From Bacteroidota bacterium (GTDB lineage Bacteria > Bacteroidota > Bacteroidia > Flavobacteriales > Flavobacteriaceae): DNA of 17,895 nt. Under the pieces are notes generated by a model that did not search any database, was not told the DNA's origin, and was given only the letters and a program-made list of their open reading frames with translations. The stretch's first letter is position 1. Each line of letters opens with the position of its first letter. The position numbers were made by a program, and so were the translations under genes. Below are positions 1-6,542 of this stretch, in pieces. The stretch lies in assembly GCA_023427845.1 (NCBI GenBank), contig JAEYZX010000181.1, forward strand, positions 1 through 17,895, in the 5' to 3' direction.

Positions 1-2
1 TC

Positions 3-1229
3 GATGTCAAAATCACAATCGATAAAGACTACGTACTTGGCGGCACCGGCTATCTGCAAAATCCGAATCAAATCGGACAAGGCTACGAAGACAAAGGTGT
101 AACGGTCACACATCCAAAAAACACAAAGACGCTTACATGGCACTTCATAGCACCTAAAGTACATGACTTTACCTGGGCCGCTGATAAAGAATACATACAT
201 GATATTTATCCCGGTCCTAACGGGGTCACGCTGCACTTTCTATATCAGGACAATGAAAAATTCAATCAAAACTGGAAAGACCTGCAACCATTAACAGCCG
301 AATTGATGCGGATATACAATGAAACCGTAGGTGAATATCCATACAAACAATATTCGGTGATTCAGGGTGGCGATGGCGGAATGGAATATGCGATGTGCAC
401 GTTGATACTGGGTCAGGGAACTTTCGAAGGACTCCTGGGCGTTACGGCACATGAACTTGCACACGCCTGGTTTCAGGGGGTTCTGGCAACTAACGAAAGC
501 AAACACGGCTGGATGGACGAAGGGTTTACGTCATGGCTTGAGGATTATGCGCTGAATGAAATGCGTACCCAAAAAGCTGACAATCCTTTTGAAAATGCCT
601 ATCGCGCCTATTCGATGCTCGTTTCGAGCGGCAAAGAACTTCCGCAAACGACACATGCCGACCGGTTTGATGAAAATCGGTCGTACAGCATTTCGGCCTA
701 CTATAAAGGCGAATTATTCCTGACGCAGCTTGAATATCTGATTGGTCGTCAAAACCTCATCAAAACGCTTCAAAAATATTACAATGACTTCCAGTTCAAA
801 CATCCTACTCCAAATGATTTTAAGCGTACTGCCGAAAAAGTTTCAGGAGCGCATCTGGATTGGTACCTTACCGACTGGGCACAGACGTCCAATACGATCG
901 ATTATGCGATTAAAACTGTGACTCCCTCAAAAAATTCGACTTCAATTACGTTGGAGCGGATAGGCCGCATGCCAATGCCAATCGATGTTCTGGTTGAATA
1001 TCAGGATGGGACAAAGGAACTGTTTTATATTCCGTTGCGGATGATGCATTTTACGAAAACAAATCCATTTACCGGAGTGAAATGGAATGTACTTGAAGAC
1101 TGGGCGTGGGCTTATCCGACCTATACTTTCCAGATCCCGAAAGCTAATGTCAAATCGGTTACCCTTGATCCATTGGGTCTTTTGGCAGATGTTAACCTGG
1201 AGAATAACAATCATCCGCGTGGGAAATAA
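3..1229 (+). CDS. M1 family metallopeptidase (aminopeptidase), 3' part only
   Basis: This is the C-terminal 408 residues of a zinc aminopeptidase; the reading frame is open to the left edge, so the start lies outside the window. The M1 hallmarks are visible. The exopeptidase motif appears as GGMEYAM (nt 375-395), the GxMEY variant common in Bacteroidota. The zinc site HEXXH-X18-E is complete: HELAH at 450-464 and the third ligand Glu at 519-521. A Tyr in AYYKGELF (about 702-725) is the likely transition-state Tyr. The family removes N-terminal residues from peptides; in Bacteroidota these proteins are usually exported, but the signal peptide would be off the window. The region after about nt 930 resembles the C-terminal beta domain. 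The gene ends in a strong terminator. An ATG at 303 is internal, because the frame continues upstream with family-like sequence. Confidence 0.93.
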   Translation, partial: DVKITIDKDYVLGGTGYLQNPNQIGQGYEDKGVTVTHPKNTKTLTWHFIAPKVHDFTWAADKEYIHDIYPGPNGVTLHFLYQDNEKFNQNWKDLQPLTAELMRIYNETVGEYPYKQYSVIQGGDGGMEYAMCTLILGQGTFEGLLGVTAHELAHAWFQGVLATNESKHGWMDEGFTSWLEDYALNEMRTQKADNPFENAYRAYSMLVSSGKELPQTTHADRFDENRSYSISAYYKGELFLTQLEYLIGRQNLIKTLQKYYNDFQFKHPTPNDFKRTAEKVSGAHLDWYLTDWAQTSNTIDYAIKTVTPSKNSTSITLERIGRMPMPIDVLVEYQDGTKELFYIPLRMMHFTKTNPFTGVKWNVLEDWAWAYPTYTFQIPKANVKSVTLDPLGLLADVNLENNNHPRGK

Positions 1230-1238
1230 AGTGAAAAA

Positions 1239-1270
1239 CCCTCCTGAAATAATGTCGGGAGGGTTTTTTT
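1239..1270 (+). terminator. Rho-independent terminator after the M1 peptidase gene
   Basis: A 9-bp stem (1239-1247 with 1255-1263, containing one U-G pair) encloses a 7-base loop and is followed by seven T (1264-1270). A run of A at 1234-1238 precedes it. It starts 9 bases after the stop codon. Confidence 0.93.
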
Positions 1271-1543
1271 ATAGGCGTTTGCTTACCTATTTAGCCCGGT
1301 TTTAATCGGTGCATTGTTGTGTGTTGATTGTAGATTATCCGCTTAATGTAGCAGTTGTTTCTTCAACCCGCGGATACTGCTTTATGATAGAATGATATCT
1401 GTCTTAATTTCTATAGTAAAGGTAAGTCACAAATTTTAAGCACCTTATCACAATTTCCACTATTAATTACAAAATTTTACGTCCTATTTTACACGCTGGG
1501 CTTGGATAAAAAACTATATTAGTTGCCTAAAAAATAAACTATT
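1271..1543. other. Non-coding, AT-rich intergenic stretch
   Basis: I see no credible gene in these 273 bases. They hold two overlapping inverted repeats (TATCCGC 1336-1342 with GCGGATA 1370-1376, and AGCAGT 1350-1355 with ACTGCT 1376-1381) and the presumed promoter and leader of the downstream lipoprotein gene. The last 150 bases are very AT-rich. Confidence 0.6.
1515..1522 (+). promoter_or_regulatory. Possible imperfect -7 box for the lipocalin-like lipoprotein gene
   Basis: TATATTAG differs at one position from the Bacteroidota -7 consensus TAnnTTTG and lies 21 bases before the ATG. No TTG is found at the normal -33 spacing; the nearest, at 1502-1504, is too close. Weak. Confidence 0.25.
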
Positions 1544-2053
1544 ATGAAAATCAAATTTTTATCGCTTATTGCGTTAGCTGCAATCGCTTTTTCATGCTCT
1601 GATGATGATGATTCATCAAGCAATTCTACAAATCATGCGGGGACGTACTTTTTGACGGCATTTACAATTGCAGAGCCGCAGGATTTGAATGGCGACGGAA
1701 CATCGTCGAGTAACATTCTGAATGAAACGGATTGTTTTGAAGGAGGATTCATACAACTAAACTCTGATAATACCTTTACCGCAAGCAGCGAAGGTATGGA
1801 TATCACACTCACAAATGAAGGAGTGGAAGTAGTTGAATGTTACGATGACGGGAATTTTTCCGGAACCTGGTCGGCTTCAGGAAATCAAATTACGATGACC
1901 TATTCATCTGACGGAGATATGTACACCGACACCTTCAACATCAGCAACAACTCCATCACTTATACAGTAGAAGATGGTGAGGTTGTTGGAATGTCGGGTG
2001 GTAATCCGGTATACATTACGACAGACATCAGTATCGTCTACACCAAACAATAA
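1544..2053 (+). CDS. Lipocalin-like surface lipoprotein
   Basis: A 169-residue secreted lipoprotein. Residues 1-17 form a signal peptide (Lys at 2 and 4, then a hydrophobic stretch) ending in a lipobox with Cys18. Cys18 is followed at once by SDDDD, which matches the lipoprotein export signal described for Bacteroidota, so the mature protein is probably displayed on the outer face of the outer membrane. The rest has short alternating beta-like segments with the pattern GxxxLNSDNTF (about 67-76), FSGTWSASGNQITMTY (about 105-120) and a closing ITYTVED strand, which is typical of the lipocalin-like domains found in many flavobacterial lipoproteins. The ligand is unknown. It appears monocistronic, lying between two terminators. 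The lipocalin assignment rests on pattern resemblance only; the lipoprotein call is firm. Confidence 0.82.
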   Translation: MKIKFLSLIALAAIAFSCSDDDDSSSNSTNHAGTYFLTAFTIAEPQDLNGDGTSSSNILNETDCFEGGFIQLNSDNTFTASSEGMDITLTNEGVEVVECYDDGNFSGTWSASGNQITMTYSSDGDMYTDTFNISNNSITYTVEDGEVVGMSGGNPVYITTDISIVYTKQ

Positions 2054-2072
2054 TCGCTTCCATACATTATTT

Positions 2073-2098
2073 ACCACCCGAACGGGTGGTTTTTTTTT
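2073..2098 (+). terminator. Rho-independent terminator after the lipocalin-like gene
   Basis: ACCACCC (2073-2079), loop GAAC, GGGTGGT (2084-2090), then eight T (2091-2098). The stem is perfect. Confidence 0.95.
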
Positions 2099-2110
2099 GC
2101 CCAATAGTCA

Positions 2111-2137
2111 TTGCCTGTATCGATTTCTTTACCTTTG
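2111..2137 (+). promoter_or_regulatory. Bacteroidota-type promoter for rnpA
   Basis: An exact -7 box TACCTTTG (2130-2137) has a TTG at 2111-2113, 16 bases upstream, one short of the usual 17-23 spacing. Transcription would start near 2143, a few bases before the ATG at 2150. This argues against translation beginning at the upstream in-frame TTG (2111), which sits inside the promoter. Confidence 0.6.
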
Positions 2138-2149
2138 GGAATTAATCCA

Positions 2150-2530
2150 ATGAACTTTAAATATCCTAAATCCGAACGGCTCAAAAGCAAAACCACAATT
2201 GGACGTTTATTTTCCGAAGGCAGGTCGGTTTCCAAATATCCGTTGCGTCTGGTATACGTTGCGGTGAGCGATGCCGCGCCTTTTCAGGTGGGAGTATCGG
2301 TCTCGAAGAAATACTTCAAAAAGGCTGTCGACAGGAATTACTTTAAAAGAGTATTGCGCGAGACCTATCGGCTGAATCAGCACATGCTCAAGGATGCAGT
2401 AAATTCGCCGGTCGCACTCATGTTGTTTTACCAATCGAAAGACAAATTATCGTTCGAGGAAATTAATCGCAAAACGATACAGCTTTTTGAGAAATTCATC
2501 GCCGATATTAACATAAGATCCAATACTTAA
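2150..2530 (+). CDS. rnpA: Ribonuclease P protein component
   Basis: A small basic protein (126 residues from the ATG at 2150, normal for the family) that binds the catalytic RNA of RNase P and helps it mature tRNA 5' ends. The family signature is clear at residues 51-72: VSKKYFKKAVDRNYFKRVLR, corresponding to the RNR motif that contacts the RNA; here the second Arg of the usual RNR is Tyr. The preceding FQVGVSVSKK strand is also typical, as is the N-terminal LKSKTTIGRLFSEG segment. An in-frame TTG at 2111 would add 13 residues but overlaps the promoter, so I chose 2150. rpmH, its neighbour in many other bacteria, is not next to it here. The gene follows a terminator and is probably transcribed alone or into the protease gene 91 bases downstream. 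Confidence 0.95.
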   Translation: MNFKYPKSERLKSKTTIGRLFSEGRSVSKYPLRLVYVAVSDAAPFQVGVSVSKKYFKKAVDRNYFKRVLRETYRLNQHMLKDAVNSPVALMLFYQSKDKLSFEEINRKTIQLFEKFIADINIRSNT

Positions 2531-2576
2531 AACTGTAATGCGGAGTTAAGTAACTATGACATTTTAATTTATTTCA

Positions 2577-2584
2577 TACTTTAG
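2577..2584 (+). promoter_or_regulatory. Possible imperfect -7 box for the S41 protease gene
   Basis: TACTTTAG has one mismatch to TAnnTTTG and lies 37 bases before the ATG at 2622. No TTG stands at the -33 distance, so readthrough from rnpA is an equal possibility. Confidence 0.25.
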
Positions 2585-2621
2585 CAAGCCGCCTTTTTTA
2601 AACTGAATTAATCGCTGAACC

Positions 2622-4259
2622 ATGTATACAATCCTTAAGAAAAAAATCATAATTCCGGTAATTGCAGTGGGCCTTTTATTTATAGGCACCAGTTTCCGAC
2701 AGGACTTTTTTGAAGTCGCAAAGCAGATTGAGATATTTACGACATTGTTCAAAACCGTTAATATGAATTATGTCGATGAAACAAATCCCGGCGAATTAAT
2801 GGACAAAGCAATCAAGAATATGCTTGCTGAACTTGATCCGTACACAATCTACTTCAACGAACAGGATGTGGTCAAGTTCAAAATAAACCAAACCGGCGAG
2901 TATACGGGAATCGGGGCCATGATTACCCGGAAAGACGGTAAATTAATTATTAAGGAACCCTATAAAGACTATCCTGCGGATAAAGCCGGACTAAAAGCCG
3001 GTGACGAAATCATCAAAATTGGAGATGTAAATCTTGAGGATTTTAAAGAAGACGCCGGACAATTGCTTCGTGGCGCAAAAAACACGAAAATTGACATTAC
3101 GTACAAACGACAGGGAAAAATTCAATCCACACAATTGGTTCTGAGCGAAGTAGATCTTAAAGCGGTACCTTTTTTTGCAAAAGTTGATGAAAAAACCGGA
3201 TACATCGTCCTTTCACAATTCAACAAAAAAGCAACACTCGAAACCAAAGAAGCACTTGAACAGCTGAAGCGCGAAGGTGCCGAACGGTTAATTCTTGATC
3301 TACGTGGAAACCCGGGCGGATTGCTTGGTGAGGCAATCAACATTTGCAACCTGTTCGTTCCCAAAAACGAAGTCATCGTTACAACAAAGTCTAAAATTGA
3401 TAAACACAATAACATTTATAAAACGACCCGCGAACCGATAGATACTGAAATCCCACTTGTAATCCTGGTCGACGGGCGCAGCGCTTCAGCCTCAGAAATC
3501 GTTGCAGGCGCACTTCAGGATCTTGACCGCGCAGTAATAGTCGGCAGCAGAAGCTTTGGCAAAGGGCTTGTGCAACGTCCGGTAGATTTGACTTACGGAA
3601 CCCAAATCAAAATTACGATATCGCGCTATTACACACCATCAGGACGCTGCATCCAGGCATTGGATTACTCACAACGCGATAAGGACGGAAAAGCTTTACG
3701 GACGGATGTTTCGAAATACAATGCCTTTAAGACACGCAAAGGTAGGACCGTATATGATGGAGGCGGAATCCTTCCGGATATCGAGCTGGCCGAAACAGCT
3801 ATGAGTCCGATCACGGATGCGCTTGTAAAAAATGATGGGATTTTTAATTATGTGACCGAATACTATTACAAAAACCCAAATCTGGGCGATAAAATCCCAA
3901 CGATCACCGATGCCGATTTCGCAGATTTCAAGCAGTATTTAAAAAAGGAAAAATATTCATTCGACACCGAAACCGAATTGGCAATGAAAAACACTTTAAC
4001 TGCAGCAAAGAAAGAGAAAATCGACGGTGCGATAATCGCCGAATACCAACAATTGCTGGCGGCTTTGCAGCGAAGCGAAGAAACACAACTGAACCAAAGC
4101 CAGAAAGAAATCAAGGCGTTGATCCTCGACGAAATCATCAAGCGTTATCAATATAAAGAAGGATTGTATCAGTATTATACCAAGAACAATTCTGAAATCA
4201 AAAAAGCGATTGCGATATTGAACAACTCGGCCGAATACAATACGATCCTCAAAATATAA
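2622..4259 (+). CDS. S41 family C-terminal processing (tail-specific) protease with PDZ domain
   Basis: A 545-residue serine protease of the Prc/CtpA family, which cleaves envelope proteins at or near their C-termini. An N-terminal hydrophobic segment (about residues 9-23, after three Lys) serves as a signal peptide or anchor and places it in the periplasm. A PDZ domain follows (about 87-170; GIGAMI..KAGLKAGDEIIKI). The protease core is at about 180-390. The catalytic Ser289 lies in SASASE, with general base Lys314 in FGKG exactly 25 residues later, as in E. coli Prc, and Gln318 four residues on. LRGNPGG at 227-233 is the conserved structural motif. The C-terminal 150 residues are helical and charged. 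Its stop codon overlaps the ATG of the OmpA-like gene (TAATG), so the two are translationally coupled and probably act together at the envelope. Confidence 0.95.
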   Translation: MYTILKKKIIIPVIAVGLLFIGTSFRQDFFEVAKQIEIFTTLFKTVNMNYVDETNPGELMDKAIKNMLAELDPYTIYFNEQDVVKFKINQTGEYTGIGAMITRKDGKLIIKEPYKDYPADKAGLKAGDEIIKIGDVNLEDFKEDAGQLLRGAKNTKIDITYKRQGKIQSTQLVLSEVDLKAVPFFAKVDEKTGYIVLSQFNKKATLETKEALEQLKREGAERLILDLRGNPGGLLGEAINICNLFVPKNEVIVTTKSKIDKHNNIYKTTREPIDTEIPLVILVDGRSASASEIVAGALQDLDRAVIVGSRSFGKGLVQRPVDLTYGTQIKITISRYYTPSGRCIQALDYSQRDKDGKALRTDVSKYNAFKTRKGRTVYDGGGILPDIELAETAMSPITDALVKNDGIFNYVTEYYYKNPNLGDKIPTITDADFADFKQYLKKEKYSFDTETELAMKNTLTAAKKEKIDGAIIAEYQQLLAALQRSEETQLNQSQKEIKALILDEIIKRYQYKEGLYQYYTKNNSEIKKAIAILNNSAEYNTILKI

Positions 4260-5074
4260 TGCACCGCCTAACTTACATCTTCTTTTTGATCTTTTGTCTT
4301 CCGTTGCAGGCACAGGAAGAAATCGTACAGTCGGTTTATTTTGGATTCGACAGTTATGATCTCGATGACAAACAAGCGGATGAAGTCGTGAATTTTATCA
4401 GAACCGCCGATTCATCGCGCATCGAATCGGTCCAGATTTTTGGATATACCGATGACATCGGAAAGGACGCCTATAATTTCAAACTATCCGAAAAACGGGC
4501 ACACGCAATTGAAGACAAGCTGACCGACAGCGGAATCAAAAGTAAGATCATCGTTACGATTGAAGGAAAAGGCCGCATTCTGATAGACGATGATATTGTT
4601 GAAAATCTTCCCGAGCAACGGTCAAAAAACCGCCGGGTCGATGTAGTACTCAACATGAAACCAATGCCTGCGATTCAGATTCCGGGATTTTATACCACGG
4701 TTCAAAAGAATCATGTGGTTGGCGACCACATCTACCTTGAAAACTTGCTCTTCGAACGTGGCAGCAGCAAACTGACCGCCAAGGCAAAAACGCAGCTGGA
4801 AAAAATTGCACGACTATTGCATAAATATAAAAACCTGCATTTTGAAGTTCAGGGACACGTTTGTTGTACGCCGCCTTATCAAAAGGAAGCAATCGACAAA
4901 CACACCAAAAAAAGGCATCTGTCAAAAAATCGCGCCGAAGCAGTCTACAAATACCTGGTATTTAAGAAAATTGGCAAAAATAGGATGACCTTCAAAGGTT
5001 ATGGGAACACTGTCCCGCTTGGCAAAGGTCCCGATTATGACCGGCGCGTCGAACTGGTGATTACAAAAATTTGA
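4259..5074 (+). CDS. Periplasmic protein with two tandem OmpA-like domains
   Basis: A 271-residue exported protein with a signal peptide (about 1-18, ending LQA-Q) followed by two OmpA C-terminal domains. The first (about 23-132) has FGFDSYDL, GYTDDIG with the expected peptidoglycan-binding Asp (65/66), LSEKRAHAI with Arg80, and the closing NRRVDVVL. The second (about 157-271) has LLFERGSSKL, LSKNRAEAVYKYL with Arg225 and YDRRVELVI. In the second domain the GHTDxxG motif is replaced by GHVCC (199-203), so the diaminopimelate-contacting Asp is missing and two adjacent Cys appear, followed by an insertion. The protein probably tethers to peptidoglycan through domain one. It overlaps the upstream protease gene by one base and ends directly against the convergent elaA-like gene. 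Confidence 0.88.
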   Translation: MHRLTYIFFLIFCLPLQAQEEIVQSVYFGFDSYDLDDKQADEVVNFIRTADSSRIESVQIFGYTDDIGKDAYNFKLSEKRAHAIEDKLTDSGIKSKIIVTIEGKGRILIDDDIVENLPEQRSKNRRVDVVLNMKPMPAIQIPGFYTTVQKNHVVGDHIYLENLLFERGSSKLTAKAKTQLEKIARLLHKYKNLHFEVQGHVCCTPPYQKEAIDKHTKKRHLSKNRAEAVYKYLVFKKIGKNRMTFKGYGNTVPLGKGPDYDRRVELVITKI

Positions 5075-5521
5075 TTATTCGCGTTCCATCGGTATGTGCG
5101 GAATACCATCTTCAAGGTACTGTTCACCAATTTGCACAAATCCAAGCTTCTCGTAAAATCGCTTTAAATATAATTGTGCCGAAATGCTGATTTTGGAAGC
5201 CTCAAAATAATCTTTTACCGCCTCAATTGCTTTGTTCATCAGCTCATATCCCCATTTTCTGTCACGGAACCTTTTGTCGATAACTACCCGTCCGATTGAG
5301 GCATTCACAAAATATTCCCCCGCACCAAACAGTCGTGCGTAAGCGATAATTTCGCCGTCAAATTCCCCAATCAAATGCACTGCTCTGGGATCTTTACCAT
5401 CAACGTCCTGATAAACGCAATTTTGCTCCACCACAAAGACTTCCGACCGTAATTGCATTACTTGATATAGTTCAGCGGCCGAAAGCGCTTCAAATCGCTT
5501 TATTTTCCAATTCAGCGGCAT
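5075..5521 (-). CDS. elaA: ElaA-type GNAT N-acetyltransferase
   Basis: A 148-residue member of the GNAT superfamily, close in pattern to E. coli ElaA. The family's N-terminal hallmark is present: LRSEVFVVEQNCVYQDVDGKD (about residues 24-44), then HLIGEFDGEIIAYARL. The acetyl-CoA region contains IGRVVIDKRFRDRKWGYELM (about 76-95), a slightly altered version of the RxxGxG/A loop, with Arg-Lys-Trp-Gly in place of the usual Gly-rich turn. The C-terminal part with QLYLKRFYEKLGFVQIG and a final HIPMERE is standard for the family. The substrate is not established. Its ATG overlaps the stop of the DUF4837 gene by one base (TAATG), so it is the last gene of the mltD-DUF4837-elaA transcript. Confidence 0.92.
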   Translation of the reverse strand: MPLNWKIKRFEALSAAELYQVMQLRSEVFVVEQNCVYQDVDGKDPRAVHLIGEFDGEIIAYARLFGAGEYFVNASIGRVVIDKRFRDRKWGYELMNKAIEAVKDYFEASKISISAQLYLKRFYEKLGFVQIGEQYLEDGIPHIPMERE

Positions 5522-6504
5522 TAGTTTGTTTTGGTTTTAAAAAATCGGGTGCTTTTTATTATGGCTTCAAGTTCGAGCATCAAATCGCGCTTTTCTTTAG
5601 ATGGCGCATAGCAAAATCCTTCGATGAACACGAGCCGGTTTCCGGGTTGGTCAAAAATGCAATAATTGATAAATGGTCCCGACATAAAATCTCTGTCGAG
5701 TTCCCATGTGCCTTTGGTTTCGATTGTTATGCGGTTGCACATGCTTACTGTAGCAAGATAAGGCGCGTAGGATCCTTCGGTAATCATATGAGTGTCGGGA
5801 ACGTTACCGTGGATATATAACTTACCGATCGAATCGCGTATCCGCATGATATCGGAAACAGCATTTCCATCGCGCGTAACCGATCGGAAAGGAACCGAAT
5901 AAATCAGAAGGCTTGTACTTCCGCTGGTGATTTCCCTTTTAAGCCAAAGGAATTGCGGCTTTTCCAATACGTATTTATATGATGCCGGAACATCGATCTT
6001 GATTTTGAATTTGTCTTCGATAAGTTTGACATCCTGCGGTGTTTTGCGGATGACCTGCTGCATTTCGGCAATTTCACGCTTGTGGATTTTATCGATTATA
6101 TCGGCCGAGTGCGCCTCAATTTCATTAATGATGTCCCGAGAGGTCTTCCCATAGATCCGGATGACGGTCTGCGGCGTCCTGAATTCATTATGGGTGATGC
6201 TGAAATGATTGCGTTCGCCTTTTTTGATAACGATAATGTGGCGGCTGTTGGCAACATACCCTTCAAGGAGTTTGACGGGATATTGTGTCAGCGTAAACAT
6301 CGGTTCTTCCTGTGGAAGTCCAACAACCGGCGTGGCAAACTTGTTACGGATCGAATCCCCGATTTCCCCATTCCACAGCAGGTCATCTATAATTACCGAG
6401 ACCGAATTGATCCTGCTCGCGGCCTCGTCGTCTATTGTGTCGCTGTCATTGCAGGAGCTAAATAGGCACGAGAAAATAACACATAAAAAAAAGGCCCTCT
6501 TCAT
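5521..6504 (-). CDS. DUF4837 family lipoprotein
   Basis: A 327-residue lipoprotein matching in pattern the Bacteroidota family DUF4837, whose function is unknown. Residues 1-17 form a signal peptide (MKRAFFLCVIFSCLFSS) with the lipid-acceptor Cys18. The next residues (NDSDTIDDEA) are acidic but start with Asn rather than the SDD export pattern, so the surface location is uncertain. The body contains the segment IIDDLLWNGEIGDSIRNKFA (about 38-57), then KFKIKIDVPASYKYV and FLWLKREI (about 166-194), and near the end GPFINYCIFDQPGNRLVFIEGFCYAPSKEKRD. It lies 38 bases downstream of the LysM transglycosylase gene and is coupled to elaA. This position suggests, but does not show, a role in cell wall or envelope upkeep. 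The first codons include a run of eight T on the coding strand. Confidence 0.85.
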   Translation of the reverse strand: MKRAFFLCVIFSCLFSSCNDSDTIDDEAASRINSVSVIIDDLLWNGEIGDSIRNKFATPVVGLPQEEPMFTLTQYPVKLLEGYVANSRHIIVIKKGERNHFSITHNEFRTPQTVIRIYGKTSRDIINEIEAHSADIIDKIHKREIAEMQQVIRKTPQDVKLIEDKFKIKIDVPASYKYVLEKPQFLWLKREITSGSTSLLIYSVPFRSVTRDGNAVSDIMRIRDSIGKLYIHGNVPDTHMITEGSYAPYLATVSMCNRITIETKGTWELDRDFMSGPFINYCIFDQPGNRLVFIEGFCYAPSKEKRDLMLELEAIIKSTRFFKTKTN

Positions 6505-6542
6505 AAAATGAATTAAGCCTTAAATTTAAGTATATTTTTTAA

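Noticed and set aside
2111..2149. 13-residue TTG-started extension of RnpA
   Set aside because: It overlaps the rnpA promoter, and the family N-terminus fits the ATG at 2150.
3996..4313. 105-codon open frame on the - strand
   Set aside because: Antisense to the helical C-terminus of the S41 protease; composition is that expected from the complement of Lys/Glu/Gln codons.
6082..6465. 127-codon open frame on the + strand
   Set aside because: Antisense to the DUF4837 gene, with no recognisable motif, signal peptide or promoter.
6519..6530. 12-bp A/T-rich palindrome CTTAAATTTAAG between the mltD-like and DUF4837 genes
   Set aside because: It has no loop or U tract and is likely by chance in AT-rich DNA; too weak to call an operator or terminator.
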